From Ecdyonurus torrentis (taxonomy: Eukaryota > Arthropoda > Insecta > Ephemeroptera > Heptageniidae), in contig OX439132.1 in NCBI GenBank assembly GCA_949318235.1, forward strand, positions 21,654,217 through 21,718,216: DNA of 64,000 bases, read 5' to 3'. Position 1 is the stretch's first letter. Every line of letters starts with the position of its first letter. Positions 1-64,000 of the stretch are shown one piece after another. Position numbers and translations under genes: made by a program. The notes under the pieces are model-generated. The model saw nothing but the letters and a program-made list of their open reading frames with translations, ran no database searches and was not told the DNA's origin.

Positions 1-649
1 AGAGTAAGGTTCCATTATACTACGTCCAGGAATTTGTTCCCTTTTGTCTGTAAATTTTTGAATGTGTAGAATTAATGGAGGGGGGGGGGGGGTTGAATCA
101 ATAAGATTTTGTCAACATAAAACCACAGGCATAGTCATGGTGCACAAGCACAATATTGCAATGAGATGTACTATTGCATGAGAGTCCATTTGACTTGCAT
201 GTCGACCTGTATGAAAAATATATAACTGTCATGCACGAGTTAAAATTTATGCATTATATCTAAGCATTTGATTCATATTTAAAAATATTTCAAAAGGTCA
301 ATTGCCTTACAGTTTAGACGCAGCTAGCTTTATTAATGTAATTTGATAAAAAATTTAACATATTATATTAAAAATATGATGTGTAGTATTATGAAATATG
401 ATATATGCATAGTTATGCCAAGATATAATTATAAGTCTATTTTGAGTATTTTGTAAGCTAGTATACTTATAAGTTAACAACTCCACTTTAACTTATTATA
501 ACTAATATTATTTTTTTAATGGATCTTGAGTGTGGAGAATGGAGAATATGGAGATAAAGAAATTTTGAATTGGAACTCCACATACAAGGAATGGATTGAT
601 AATTATTTTTAGGGCATTTTTAAAATTCAAACGCCAGATGAATATTTTG
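1..649. other. AT-rich DNA upstream of RanBP9
   Basis: I see no coding potential here. The stretch is AT-rich and includes a run of 13 G at 80-92. Nothing else stands out before the promoter-like sequence that starts near 660. Confidence 0.5.
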
Positions 650-660
650 TTTTTGGCGTG

Positions 661-723
661 TTTTGATTGGTTCGTTGCAATGACGAAAGACCATGACGTC
701 ATAATAATTTAGAATTAGACAAG
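661..723 (+). promoter_or_regulatory. Candidate RanBP9 proximal promoter/5' UTR: inverted CCAAT box and CRE
   Basis: Within 65 bp of the RanBP9 start codon there is an inverted CCAAT box (ATTGG, 666-670) and a perfect palindromic CRE octamer TGACGTCA (694-701), the classic CREB/ATF site. The TGA of the CRE (694-696) is also the in-frame stop just upstream of the ATG at 724, which supports that ATG as the start. Sites are seen directly; promoter function is inferred. The transcription start could lie on either side of the CRE. Confidence 0.45.
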
Positions 724-15862
<15,139 letters not shown>

Positions 15863-16668
15863 CCCTCAAGCGATGAGATATTGTGAAGGTTAGCCCGGGA
15901 TCTCTTGTACCAGATGTTTTTGCAGCAGACGCTGAAGCGCCTCGTGGAAACATTGACCAGTGAGCTAGACGCCTTCTATCAAGAGTACCTTCAGTACTTA
16001 CACCTATACCAGTACCTGTGAATACCAAGTGTCACACTTTCCACATACAGCTTTGTTATCTCTCGCAAACCAAGTCATTCAAATATAGTTTACCATAGCA
16101 CTTACTTCCTCATTTTTTTCCCTCTTCTCTAATATGGTGGTACATAGCATAAAAATTATAATTATCTATCTCAAACACCTTTCTATAATGTTAATCTGTA
16201 CATAAAAGAAATTCAATATCTAGTAGATCTTGTTTGCTGAGAGTAGGAGAACTTAAACTAAAGATTTAAATCATATGAAGCTGTGTGAATGTTTGTGGAA
16301 TGCTCAGTTAAATTGACTTGCTAGTTATTATAGCAATTTTACAAAAACAGATAAAATGTTATTAATGTTAAAAATAATCTGTGGACCTTCTTTCTTTCCT
16401 CCCTATACTCCACTATTAATATTGTTTTCTATATATTTTTTAATTACTGTATCAGAAGAAAAAACTTCATTTATTATTCCCTTTAAATGCAACTTAAATC
16501 CAAATATTGCTTTATTTATTGTAACTTTGCTCACTAAATTGTTAAATAGCATTGTTTCCAAAGGGAAAAAAATTATTTTGCTGCGCAAAGTTACAACAAA
16601 TATCTGAATATGTTAATTCACTTTATAATTATCTAAGTTACTTTCGTTAAATTCTCAGGAGCTGAAAC

Positions 16669-16839
16669 AGTAAGTTATCTCCTATACTGAGAATATCAGA
16701 TCAAATACGCGCCACAATTGCAACTGGCGGAGACTGCAGTCATTTGAAGTAACATTACGCGTTTAGTTCTGCAGTCTCCGTCAGTCATAATTGTGGCTCT
16801 CATTTGATCTGACTATCTCAGTATAAGAGATAACTTACT
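16669..16839. mobile_element. Short foldback MITE (171 bp)
   Basis: Begins AGTAAGTTATCTCCTATACT and ends with its complement AGTATAAGAGATAACTTACT. Arms of about 70 bp continue through CAGATCAAAT, GCCACAATT and GGAGACTGCAG. It lies about 800 bp past the RanBP9 stop, perhaps in its 3' UTR. Confidence 0.75.
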
Positions 16840-17703
16840 TTATAAGCTATTGTGGGTGAAAATTAAATTGTTAATTTACTTTGGTCTTCTTATTACAAGT
16901 TGAATTTTGACATTTAATTAAATAATAATAACTGACAATATTGTTTTTTTACCATGGTTAAGGAGAAGAACAGTAAAAGCAGGCATACTACTTAGGTCTG
17001 TACAGCAATACAACTCTTTCTTGTATTGTGAATCTCTTAAATGATATATGGTCTTCATGCAACAAAAATCATTCTTATTATCATACCTCTTTTGTGTTGT
17101 TGTGTTATTGCAATGCAATTTAAGTTCTTTCTTTTTTTTCTTTTTTTTTTTTTAAATAATTAAAAAATAATAAACATGCTATTTTGGAGATCCTTTGATT
17201 GTAAATATAAGCATAATACCTATGTATTTGTTGAGAATTATCTGGTTATAAGCTAAGCAGAAAAAAAAAAGCAATGAAGGCGTCTTCCACTGCCCCTGCT
17301 GCCCCGAAATATCGGGTACAAAATGTATATATTTGTAATTATACTTATTACCATAACTGTACTATAAGTCTTGTGAATATTAACCACTTATGATACTTAA
17401 GCTTAATAATCAGTAACATTATATAAAAAAGTAGGTTGATAAGAATATGCAATGTTAATTTTTGGTCATATATCTAGTGGCAACATTATTTATTGATTGT
17501 TTTGGTGATAAAAGAAGACGAAGAAGAAGAAAATGATACGAATGAAAATTAAATTGCAGAATAAATTTTAAATACTATTTCTGTTATAGCGAACAAATGA
17601 CATTTCTATGCTTTCAAATAGAAATTAAGTTTGGCCAAATATTAACTTTGCTATGCATTAATTTGTTTTGTTTTTTTATTTATATATATATATATATATA
17701 TAT

Positions 17704-18230
17704 CGTCGTGGTTCCGCTATATTGTCCGATGTCCACTTGGTTCAAAGTTTACTAATGTCCGATGTCCACTTGGTTCAAAGTTTACTAATGTCCGATGTCC
17801 ATTTGGTTCAAAGTTTACTAATGTCCGATGTCCACATTTGACCACTTTTCAGGAGACACAAAAAACTAATTATCTCCTTTAATATTTGCAGTATTAATAA
17901 GGCATTTAACAGTTATTACTATCATAAATATTGCCAAACAAGGCATAAAATTTTTATTATAAATATGTTATATTTAATTAGAAATAGAATAATTAATCTT
18001 TCGGTCGAGTAAAAAAGATCGCAAACTCAAACTTTAAAAAATCATAACTCATGAACGAAGCGTTGGTATTAACAAAATGAAACAATATACTGAATTTTCG
18101 GTATATTGCCTATAATATGATGTTTTAAATTTTGTATTGAACGCTACGTAATAGCAACAGCGCGATAATTGACGCAATTCACCAAAAATATGCGTAAAAA
18201 TAAGTATTACTTGCTCCAAAATTGACTTAA

Positions 18231-18262
<32 letters not shown>

Positions 18263-18977
18263 CGCAGTATAGAAGATCTAATATTACAAATTCAAAATTC
18301 CCTTAATTTCGTTTTTAAGTTCACTTAGTAATAATTTTAAAAAATGGTCATACAAATTAATACATCAGAAAATATATTGGAGTAGTTTAAAAAAATTATC
18401 ACAAACGAAATTAGGTCACAGTTAATAACTAGAGCAAATTTTGCTCTATTTTTGAACCATAGGTTTGTTCAGAAACTTGAAATTAATTCGTTTCTATGCA
18501 ACTGCAGACAGTAAAAATGTCAAATTAAAATTTAGAGTCAAAGAATTCATAATTCATGTTATGTTGACTTGCAACTTACAATTAAAGAAAAATATAAATT
18601 TAATTCAAGCACTGCATGTATTTACTCAGGTTGCGCAACTATGGATAAGTTATATTTTGGGATTATGAATTCATACGAAATTTTTATTTTCTATGTAAGA
18701 TTTTTTTTTTCAAAATAAGTGCAAAAACAGCTATATAGGGGTAGTTTAACACTATACTCTATTGCGAACTGTTTGCGATAAAATTAACAAATATTTAAAT
18801 ATATTTTAATTATTAAAAATATGATTTTTTTTTAATATATAGAAACTATAACAAAAAAACTTTTTTCTTATCTTCTATTGCGATACAATAATTTTTCTTT
18901 GTATATATATAAAAGTATACTTTTGCATGTAATAATTTTTTTAATCAATTCTTAAACGAACAAATGCTAATTAAAAA

Positions 18978-19008
<31 letters not shown>

Positions 19009-19527
19009 CTAAATTTATATCTGCGTAATTTTAAGTTGAAGTTTAACATCGATTGCAGAAATGTACTATAAAATTATTTACAGTAGCTTTCATTAATTAT
19101 TTTACTGAAAATTAACCGTAATAAGCCGGTAAATATAGCTATCAATTTTTAAATTAATTTTCTTAAAGAAATATTGTTATCTTTTCGTTAAAATACAAGT
19201 TTTGACAAGCAAATGATATCTGCGTGTTCGTAAAAAGAGGCGTACCGCGTATCAGCTGACGTATTTTCTCGCAATATATTTCGAGTTTTTATTGTATAAA
19301 TTTAAAATTTTTAAAGCTAGTCATAAGAAATTTGAAATATATATGTAAAACAAAATTCTGGATTGCAAAATACAATAAAAAAATTTTGGTTCAAAATGGA
19401 CATCGGACATTAGTACTTTTAAAAAAAAATGGACATCGGACATTAGTAAACTTTGAACCAAATGGACATCGGACATTAGTAAACTTTGAACCAAGTGGAC
19501 ATCGGACAATATAGCGGAACCACGACG
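17704..19527. mobile_element. 1.8 kb non-autonomous element with tandem-repeat termini
   Basis: Left end CGTCGTGGTTCCGCTATATT and right end its exact complement, each next to a TA run. Just inside each end a 33-bp unit (TGTCCGATGTCCACTTGG plus TTCAAAGTTTACTAA) is repeated: at 17723, 17756, 17789 and 17822 on the left, and four inverted copies at about 19395-19515 on the right. The interior (17850-19380) is AT-rich with poly-A runs and no recognisable protein. Arrays of short subterminal repeats are typical transposase-binding sites. Superfamily is undecided; a TA or TATA target is likely. Confidence 0.8.
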
Positions 19528-20689
19528 ATATATATATATAATAACATTATTTTGTAATGTACAATAATATATAATAATATTAGCTGAAAAGAGTGCCTAC
19601 CTATTTATGCGCCATTTTTTGCTGTGCTAAGCTAATGCCTGCAATTTTTCAGGGATATTGGGCTTATTTTATGAAACTGTGATTAAATACCAAAATGAAA
19701 TATGTACTTCATCTTTTTAATTTTCACTTAAGTATTTGGAGTATAGTTTTGTTGGAACATTAAATTATGATCTTTATTTCTTTCAAATTATCATTTTTGG
19801 AAGAAGAATAAGAAGGGGGAAAAAGTATTTTCAACAAGGTTATATATAATATGTTAAATTGTTTGTACAAGGGTAATATAAAAATATATCAATAGATAAA
19901 ATACAAAATTATTAAACTGTAATATATATTAGATTTATTGTTGCCCACTTAAAATATTATTTTGTAAATATAAATGTAAAAATTTATTGTAACGTTGTGC
20001 TGACCAAGCAATAATTCATATAATCTGTAGAAGTATTTTTCTAGTTTTGATGCAAAAATAATATAAAAGTAAAAATGAAATTTGTATAATCGGATAGAAA
20101 TAATTGATAGTCTTTGGTCAGTACAAAAGGAAAAAAAAAAGGCATTAGTAAAGTACTTTGTATCATAATATATAAGCTCAGATTCATGTATCATAAATTT
20201 TAAGCTATTCTCAATAATCTAAGATAGATTTTTATAGTTGAGTTTGATTTTCTTTTTCTCTCTGTGATTATAATAAAGAATGTTTTTTATGTAATATTAC
20301 ATTATGCCTCATCAAAAATAAAAATGGATTTTTATCCATAAAATTGCAATACTTGTGATTTTAATTCATACCAGTTCATATCAAAAGATAATTGAAGTGT
20401 TTTGCTAAATGAAACATAATATTTTCATATAGACTCTTGTATGAATTGTAAAGGTGGGCATGCAAATATTTCAAATTCTGCAGCTAGCTAATTATCTCTT
20501 CCTATTGCATAAAATCATGCTAAGCCGTGGCCGACCCTTTTCGAGTGAATCCACACACTCTAAAACAGGGTTTCTAAAGATTCGGGTTTGGGGAGTAGCC
20601 GAAAACATCGATGAGGTTCAGTCAAAGCAAATAATAATAAAATCGTGTTTCTGCATCTGCCATCACAGTTCAAGCATTGTCTGCAATGT

Positions 20690-20907
20690 AAGCTACGTTC
20701 AATGTCTCTCACATGTCTTCCAACTCCCTATGCTAGCGCGTAGTCCAATATGAAACGACGCTGCGCCAATAGTAGTGACATCTGGAACTAAAAGCTTCGT
20801 AAGCTTAACATTGTAGTTCAGGTGTCGCGTGCGGTGTCGCTAGTGTTGCTGGACTACAAAAAGTGCCTGGAGTTGAAAGACATGTGAGAGACATTGAGCT
20901 ACGTTTT
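20690..20907. mobile_element. MITE-like inverted repeat upstream of G-alpha-o
   Basis: TCAATGTCTCTCACATGTCT on the left is matched by AGACATGTGAGAGACATTGA on the right; GTAGTCCA/TGGACTAC lies further in. Arms are about 35-60 bp and diverged. It sits about 700-900 bp upstream of the G-alpha-o start codon. Confidence 0.65.
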
Positions 20908-21090
20908 GAGCAGTTTTGTAAATTTTGACATTTAAAAAACTGGTGACTTTCAAATTCCGCCAAAAATACATCAAATTTAATGTAGGTGGCAGCAAGATAA
21001 AAAAAATCAATAAGTACATTGCTTTTTATTTACATAGATGGCGATAGTATTCAAATTTGTAAATTTACCAAAAAGTCAATGAAGTTTACG

Positions 21091-21098
21091 TGACGTCA
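21091..21098. promoter_or_regulatory. CRE octamer upstream of G-alpha-o
   Basis: Perfect TGACGTCA about 500 bp before the start codon. The surrounding 21060-21595 is likely promoter plus 5' UTR, but I cannot place the transcription start. Confidence 0.4.
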
Positions 21099-21595
21099 CA
21101 TTTTGAATACACAGCTTACGTATAAAATATTTGCACGGCAAACAATCGATGCTCGCTGAAGAGTTTTTCATGGAATATACGTAAACCTTACCCAAGATTC
21201 AAAGTTCTCAACAGATGGTGCTGCTTGAACTTGTCAAACGAAAATTGTAGTTGTCGGCTTTCCGACATTTGCACATTTGTGATCAAAATTTTTACTGTAA
21301 TGATGGTCAATTTAGTAGAAAATAATGTAGAATTAGCATCCTAAACAATCAATGTTTCAGTTCATATCAAGATCCGAGTGAAGTGTTGGTGAAAAAGTGT
21401 AATTTTTAGTGATTAAAAAAAGCACAACCCTGCTTGTCGGGGATTTGGGGTGTGTGCCTTTTTTTACGTGCAAAAGTGAAAAACGTACAAAAATCTATTT
21501 ATGCAATGATAAATAGGCTTCGATAGTGTAGAAAGAAATTTTTTGTGTTTATATTTGTGTTAATTTAGGTGTTCATAATTAAGAAATACATAAAA

Positions 21596-58277
<36,682 letters not shown>

Positions 58278-60700
58278 ATCAGCAACCTCTCAGGTATGTA
58301 ACAATTTTGAATTTGTAATCCTTGTCATCAATTAAATATAGTTGTACTGTTAACTTTGTGGAGGTGAAAAAAATGTTTAAATATAATTTAACAAGTCCGA
58401 AGCAGCCGTCAAAGGTCATTTTGCAACAAGGACTGCTAGAGTTTGGATTGGCTTAACATTTGCAACAAGCTTATAGTTACCAATCGGGAACCAGCGATAG
58501 TTGTCGCACAATTATCACTCTGAAACTGATTGACGGCTGATTCAACCTTTATTAGGAATGGTGTATTTTGTATGATAACCTAATATATGTTTATTAAGAC
58601 TGATAGGGACTATGCAAATAAAACCACTAATTTGCTGATATTGATTTGCTTTCAGATGTGACGCTGTTACCACACATTGTTCGCACCTCCACTCCTGCCT
58701 ACTGTGACACACCAAATCACAAGCAAATTTACTATTTAATAATAATTATTAACCAAAACCTGGCTCAAAAAAAATAAAAATAGATAGCACACAAATAACA
58801 CAAATGTGCCAAACAAAACATAAATGTGACTTTTATATAATGATAGTCAGTTTTTGTTGATGATTTGGTTTGGCCAAAAGGACAGGAATATTGGAATCTC
58901 GACACATGCTTTTTTTTGTTTAATACATATTATTGCTATTTTATTCAATTGTTCCCCATCAAGTTAAAATCACAAGAATTTTATTTCTTGTTTACTAATG
59001 AATCCTCAAATTATAAAGTTTTAAAAAGAAGAAAGAAATCTCCAGTACAAATTTTAACTTTTTCCATGTGTTTTTTGTTATTTAATTTTTTATATTATTA
59101 TTTTTGCTGCTAAACACAAAAAGTTATAAGCACTTGATGTAATCTCTGCATAATGAGTTTGGTTGTGTATAGATGACACAATAAAACCTACACAACCAAA
59201 TTCTGTCTTTTTTTTTAGACAGAATCTTAAAAGCATTTTTTATGCACAAAAGCATACATCACATTTTTTTTTTGTATTAATTATTATTTTAATTTTTAAG
59301 CCAAATATTTTAAATGGTTCACCACATTTTATTAACATCACATAAATAAATACACATCCTTTTATTAGGAATATACATATTTTTGTGTGCGTGTGTGTGT
59401 AAGCTGGGTGTCCTTTATAAAGGGCTTGTGTTTTTTGAACCATTGTAGCAAAAACCTCAAGTTAATGAATTGTATTTGTTGTTAATTTGAGGTGTCTCTA
59501 GTCACCAGTGACAAAAATCTGCGCCTCCAGTTTTCTCTCTTTCATTAGCAAGCTTCTCTATGCGTGCCTCAAGTGTTGGTATCAGAAACAGTGTCCATTT
59601 GGTGATAACGTTTAAGAAAAATTAATTAAAAAAAAAAGTTAAAAAAGTAAATGAATATATAAAAAAAAATTAAAAATAAACATTTGCATCGTTTAAATTT
59701 AAGTGTAGATTATGATAAGAAGAAAATAAATAAATAAATAAAAAATCAACAAAAAAATTAGCCATATCTTTAAAAAGAAAAAAAAATCTCTTTTTTTGTT
59801 TATCTTCCAATTTTAATGTATATATAATTTTTGTTCTTGATAATTTTGTGCTTGATGGTTTCTTCATTGCGATAAAAAATATATTAATAATATAATATTT
59901 AGAAGAAAGAAAAAAAAGAAGATTTCAAAATAGCATTTAAGATTTTTGTGAGTGTGGCTTAAAAAAAATGAGCGAAAGAAAAAAAAAGGAAAAAGAAGAA
60001 GAAGATGGTGAAGATAAAGGGAAAAAAAACTGTGTCATACATAATATATGTATAATCTTTCTTTTACATATATCTAAATATACATATAATAAGCTGTAGC
60101 TATTGTACGTTTTATCTCAACTTTAAGAAAAAAAAATGTTGACAATTTTTTTGTTTTTTTGGCAAGCTCTTCTTAACTGTTTTTCAGTAAAGCAACAAAA
60201 AGAATGAATGACATTTTTAAATTCTTAAATGTGTGCTTTAAAAATTATAATATTATAAAAAAATATATATTAAAATATATAAAGAAGAAGAAGAAAAGAA
60301 ATTGTTATATGTTTGTTTTCAAATTTGCTTATTTTTTATTCACTTATCACAAAATCACTAATACTGGTAAATTTAAATAAGAAAAAAAATTAAGGTGGGA
60401 CCCCATTTTTAGATATTTTGACCAAAAATGATAATGATTTTAAAAAATAATTAAATGGCCCATGTCTCATAAACACTAAATATTTAGTATGTATGTGTGA
60501 ACTTTTATTTTTTATGTCTCTTTAAAAAAAAAATTATATAACAATATAAATACATGAATTTGGCACTCATTTATTGAATAATAGGAACGACATTAATAAT
60601 ACTTTCCTTTTACCAGGAACTTATTTCCAATTTTGTATGTAGCAATGTGCTTGTTTCTATTTCTATATTAATCTGTTAATAAAGTAGTAAAAACAAGCAT
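58278..60700 (+). other. G-alpha-o 3' UTR with an intron at 58294-58655
   Basis: Sixteen bases after the stop there is a good donor CAG|GTATGT (58294), and TTGCTTTCAG ends at 58655, giving a 362-bp intron in the 3' UTR. Vertebrate GNAO1 also has non-coding sequence spliced after the stop. Candidate poly(A) signals AATAAA occur at 59180-59185 and 60678-60683; I cannot say which is used. The UTR sequence is very AT-rich. Confidence 0.55.
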
Positions 60701-63430
60701 TAAATTTGTTTATATTTCTTAATTGTAACATGAAAGCCACTTACATGGAAATTAATCCTGTTTAATTTAAACTATGAGTACCAAAATTATCTATTTAATT
60801 TTATTAATTTTAATTTTATTGTTATTTAAAAATATATATATAAATAATAATAAAAAAAGAGATGTAAATTTGTATACCTGTTAATAATAAAATTTATACA
60901 GGTATGGTAGTCCAAACTGGACAAAAAAAATGATAATAAAAAAAAAGCAAACATCGTCATTAAAAAAAAATGAGACATTGTAAACTTTAAAAAAAAATTG
61001 TATTTCTCACATAATTATCTCTCCCATATCTCTTAGCATTTATGTAAAGGAAAAAAATACTAAAACCATCATGATGCATTTAAAAATACAGTTTCCAATG
61101 TCTCAACATTTATAAATTACTGTGCATTTAACTCCTAATTATTGTCATCTAGCTTTCACCCCTCTCCCACCAAATCCCTCTTTGATGTGTTATAATACTG
61201 AAATGTAGTTTTGCAAATATTTATATTTATAATTTGTTTTTTTTTTTAATATCCACTGCTATAGTGAAAAATAATATAATTTATCTTAAAAATATTCATT
61301 TACACCTCTTGACAGAATTTTATTTTTGTCTTGAATTCCATTTAAAAACAGGTAAATGAATAATTTGTTAGCCTGCAAAACATCAAGTACATCTTACACA
61401 ATTTGCAGAAAATATCAGCATTCATAATGTGTTATATTGTTTTGTTAATTGTAGCATTTGAAATTTTAAACAATAAATTATAAATATTTTTATTTATAAA
61501 CTACATAACAGTGTTATAGATTTTAGATTAGCGTTGCTTAAAAGTAGGAATAAAAAAACAAAAACAAAACAAAAAAATAATAATAAATAATAATAATACT
61601 AATAAATAATTGAAGGACAAAAGTGTGACAATGATATTGATAATAAATTGTAATTATATTGAACTTTTTTTGCTGCACAAAAAAAAAAAGAAAAAAAAAA
61701 GTAAATTGTCACTTTGGGAAGATAAAAAAATTGCCATATTGCTAAAAGAAAGAAAAAAAAAACTTGTGTATTATGTCTATAACATAAAACAAAAGATAAT
61801 TATTATGTATTTATGAAAACAAAATGTTATTAAAAAAAAGTATTATAAAAAATAAATAAAAAAAAAATAACTACAATCCCAATTTTGCTGATTCCCCACT
61901 CCCCACCACCTCTGTAATTAATAATGTTATGTCATCTAGTAAAAATAATAATAAGAATAAGAATAAATTGCAAGCCATGTTCTATGTAAAAAATAAATGT
62001 GCTTTATTTATTTCAAATTTCTCCTTAATTCCCTGTAAAAAAAAAATGTATAGGCCTATTATAGAATTATTGTGTTTATCACAATTAATTTTCAATTTAG
62101 AGGTGATTCTGTGTAAACTAAGAGTTGTTTATTGCTTTAAGTTATATTGTGTAATAAGAACTTAAAATTTCACTTCTAGATTATAAGATAGATAGATTAT
62201 TGATAGACAGAATTATAGAGCTAATGAGAAGGCAAAAATATTGTTTTGAAATTAAATGTATAAATAATATGAAAGTTTCCAGTGTCAATAAAGAATTAGG
62301 AACACTTTTATGTCAATGGGTAAAAAAAAAAAAAAAAAAAAAAAACTACAAGCATAGGGTCTATGCATTTATGCTCAAGTCATAACATTATTCAATAACA
62401 TGGGCCGCATAGAAAGATAACTCATTTAACCACTTTAAAAATTACTAAAAAACAATATTTTTGAGAGCTTTGATTCTGTTAATGCTAGGTTGAGTAAGAC
62501 TCAAGTATGTAAGAAAAATAATAATAACCGAAAAATTAACCGATTTCCCAAAGAAAATAGCCAAAAACTAAGTTTGTCCTATGCTGAACAATGTTATTCA
62601 TTACTCCAGTATGGCCTCCATGCGCATAAAATATGACGTCAAGTGGATACACCCTATAAGTAGTGAAAATGAACAAAATAAAATACATATTGCATACTTT
62701 GACAAACAAATTGGTGTTAGAAACAAGTCTATTTTACCACTTTGATCTTCACTCACGCAACATTGGTAGTAACAATAAAACGCAACAACACGCAATTTAA
62801 TTATATACATCAATTTGAAAGTCAAGGTCGAACCTGATACAAAGCCCTTGAATTTATTTCTTTTTGCGAAGACGGTTTTAAATTGATCGGAAATATTTTT
62901 TGGCAATATCAAAATTACTTTGACATAAATTAAAAAAAATTGCTGTAAATATTTGTATATTAAACCATAAATTAAATAATTATCTTAATACACAACTTAT
63001 TCTTATGCAAGGACGAGGATTATGCTTGTCATACTGTCTCCACTTTAACATAATAATTAACAGTTTAAAAATAACATCGCATTTGGATTGTAAATTTAGA
63101 TCATACTTAAAAAAAAAATTATATATATATATATATATATAATATACTGTAAATACAGAATGAAAAATATTGTCAGAGAAAAAGATTTAAAATTTACAAA
63201 ATATAGGTATAAAATATTAAATAATAATAGTACAATTTTAAGTGCATTAATTTATACTGCACCTGAAAAGTTTTTGGTGCTCATCAAAAATAGGTTCTAA
63301 AAATCTACGTTATTTAATAAGATTAATTATATATAAAATGATTTTAACTTTTTGCACAAGGGGCAACAAATATGACCCTGAAATGACCTACTATAGTAGT
63401 AAAAAATATTGGCCCATTTAATATAGTGGC
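60701..63430. other. AT-rich intergenic DNA
   Basis: No gene recognised. It contains many A runs, an AT array at about 63118-63141, and repeat family A copy 4 at 62515-62660. Confidence 0.65.
62515..62660 (-). repeat. Dispersed repeat family A, copy 4
   Basis: Minus strand reads GGGTGTATCCACTTGACGTC, ATGGAGGCCATACTGGAGTA, ATGAATAACATTGTTCAGCA and TTTTCTTTGGGAAATCGG. It includes a perfect CRE (62634-62641). A shorter inverted relative begins near 62352 (TAGGGTCTATGC), so the full element may be a foldback of about 300 bp. Confidence 0.7.
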
Positions 63431-63439
63431 GATACTTAA

Positions 63440-63625
63440 AATTTTGTTTGAGACAGTAATTGTGACGTGAGGATCGCTGGAAGGTCAGCCAGTTAGTTGC
63501 AATCCCCGCGCGCACCGCGCTCTCTCGCTGACTGAAAAGATGCTGTTGTGGTCGTGGTAGTTGCAACTGAGAAGTCAAATAAGAATAAGCGAGCGGTAGA
63601 GCGAAGAATAAACAAGACAAGCACG
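63440..63625 (+). promoter_or_regulatory. Possible promoter and 5' UTR exon of the next gene
   Basis: A GC-richer block with CpG-rich CCCCGCGCGCACCGCGCTCT (63504-63523) stands out from AT-rich surroundings, and a strong donor CACG|GTGAGT starts at 63626. The only ATG in the block (63540) opens a frame of six codons, as expected for an untranslated first exon. Entirely inferential; no downstream coding exon lies before 64000. Confidence 0.35.
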
Positions 63626-64000
63626 GTGAGTTGCTACCTGCACTATTATGTAAATATAACAAGATTTTCAACTTTTATTGACACTTGTTATTTAGGAAAA
63701 TGTTCCACATCACATTTATTTTTTTTATTTTTTTTTTTTTTAATTTTAGTTAGAATGCATTTCTCTTATAAAACTATGTGGAGTAATGTGAGTTTGTAAT
63801 TTAGCGCCTGGTTGTGGAGTAATTTTTTTTATGAAAGGTAATGTTGTTCAATTTATTTAAAATTTACAACTTAAAAACTATGAAATTTTATTTCATGATG
63901 TTAAGTGCATTAAAAACTCGTCAGCCAACATATATATAAATCAAAATATTAATAAAAAATATTCATAACTTATTATTATATACTTCAATGTTTCTGTTAT

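Larger units (their letters stand above)
15863..21595 (+). other. RanBP9 3' UTR and intergenic region before G-alpha-o
   Basis: About 5.7 kb without a recognisable gene. It holds RanBP9 3' UTR of unknown length, MITEs at 16669-16839 and 20690-20907, the 1.8 kb inverted-repeat element at 17704-19527, and the 5' UTR and promoter area of the G-alpha-o gene at its right end. Confidence 0.7.

Noticed and set aside
17723..17850. Regular 33-bp repeats that at first look like a CRISPR array
   Set aside because: There are no unique spacers, the units are directly adjacent, they lie at the inverted ends of one element, and the DNA is from an animal genome.
19321..19514. Repetitive frames coding MSDVHLVQSLL or NGHRTLV repeats
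   Set aside because: They are read-throughs of the 33-bp terminal repeats of the 17704-19527 element.
21569..21595. Upstream in-frame ATG giving a nine-residue extension of G-alpha-o
   Set aside because: The MGC myristoylation/palmitoylation signal must be at the N-terminus, so the start is 21596.

Overview
The window is nuclear DNA from an animal. Genes are split by many GT-AG introns, the non-coding DNA is very AT-rich (roughly two thirds A+T by eye), and it is full of microsatellites, homopolymer runs and small inverted-repeat transposons. The two genes are bilaterian-like, and their sequences resemble invertebrate rather than vertebrate orthologues. A marine invertebrate is my best guess; I cannot name the phylum from sequence alone.

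Two complete protein-coding genes lie head to tail on the + strand. The first (724-15862, 11 coding exons, 554 aa) is the RanBP9/RanBP10 orthologue, a SPRY-LisH-CTLH-CRA scaffold of the CTLH E3 ubiquitin ligase complex. All 11 exons join in frame. The second (21596-58277, 8 coding exons, 356 aa, plus an intron in the 3' UTR) is the heterotrimeric G protein alpha-o subunit (GNAO family). It has every GTPase motif, the N-terminal lipidation signal and the pertussis-toxin-type C-terminal cysteine. No functional link between the two genes is evident; they look like simple neighbours.

Layout: 1-723 upstream sequence and RanBP9 promoter; 896-11535 a 10.6 kb first intron of RanBP9 packed with mobile elements (a decayed Tigger/pogo element carrying a tRNA-derived SINE, several foldback MITEs, a near-perfect 0.9 kb hairpin, a hAT MITE with intact target-site duplication, facing tetranucleotide arrays and a LINE fragment); 11536-15862 the compact remainder of RanBP9; 15863-21595 intergenic DNA with a 1.8 kb inverted-repeat element whose ends carry 33-bp tandem repeats; 21596-58277 the G-alpha-o gene with large introns holding a 1.1 kb hAT-like element, two TTAA elements back to back and other MITEs; 58278-64000 its 3' UTR, AT-rich DNA and, near the right edge, a GC-richer block that may be the promoter and first untranslated exon of the next gene.

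I found no new gene system. The most notable signals are the dense, nested and datable transposon structure inside transcribed introns (including a hairpin with arms of about 440 bp), the two TTAA elements sharing one target site, and a clear excess of the CRE octamer TGACGTCA (13 exact copies).
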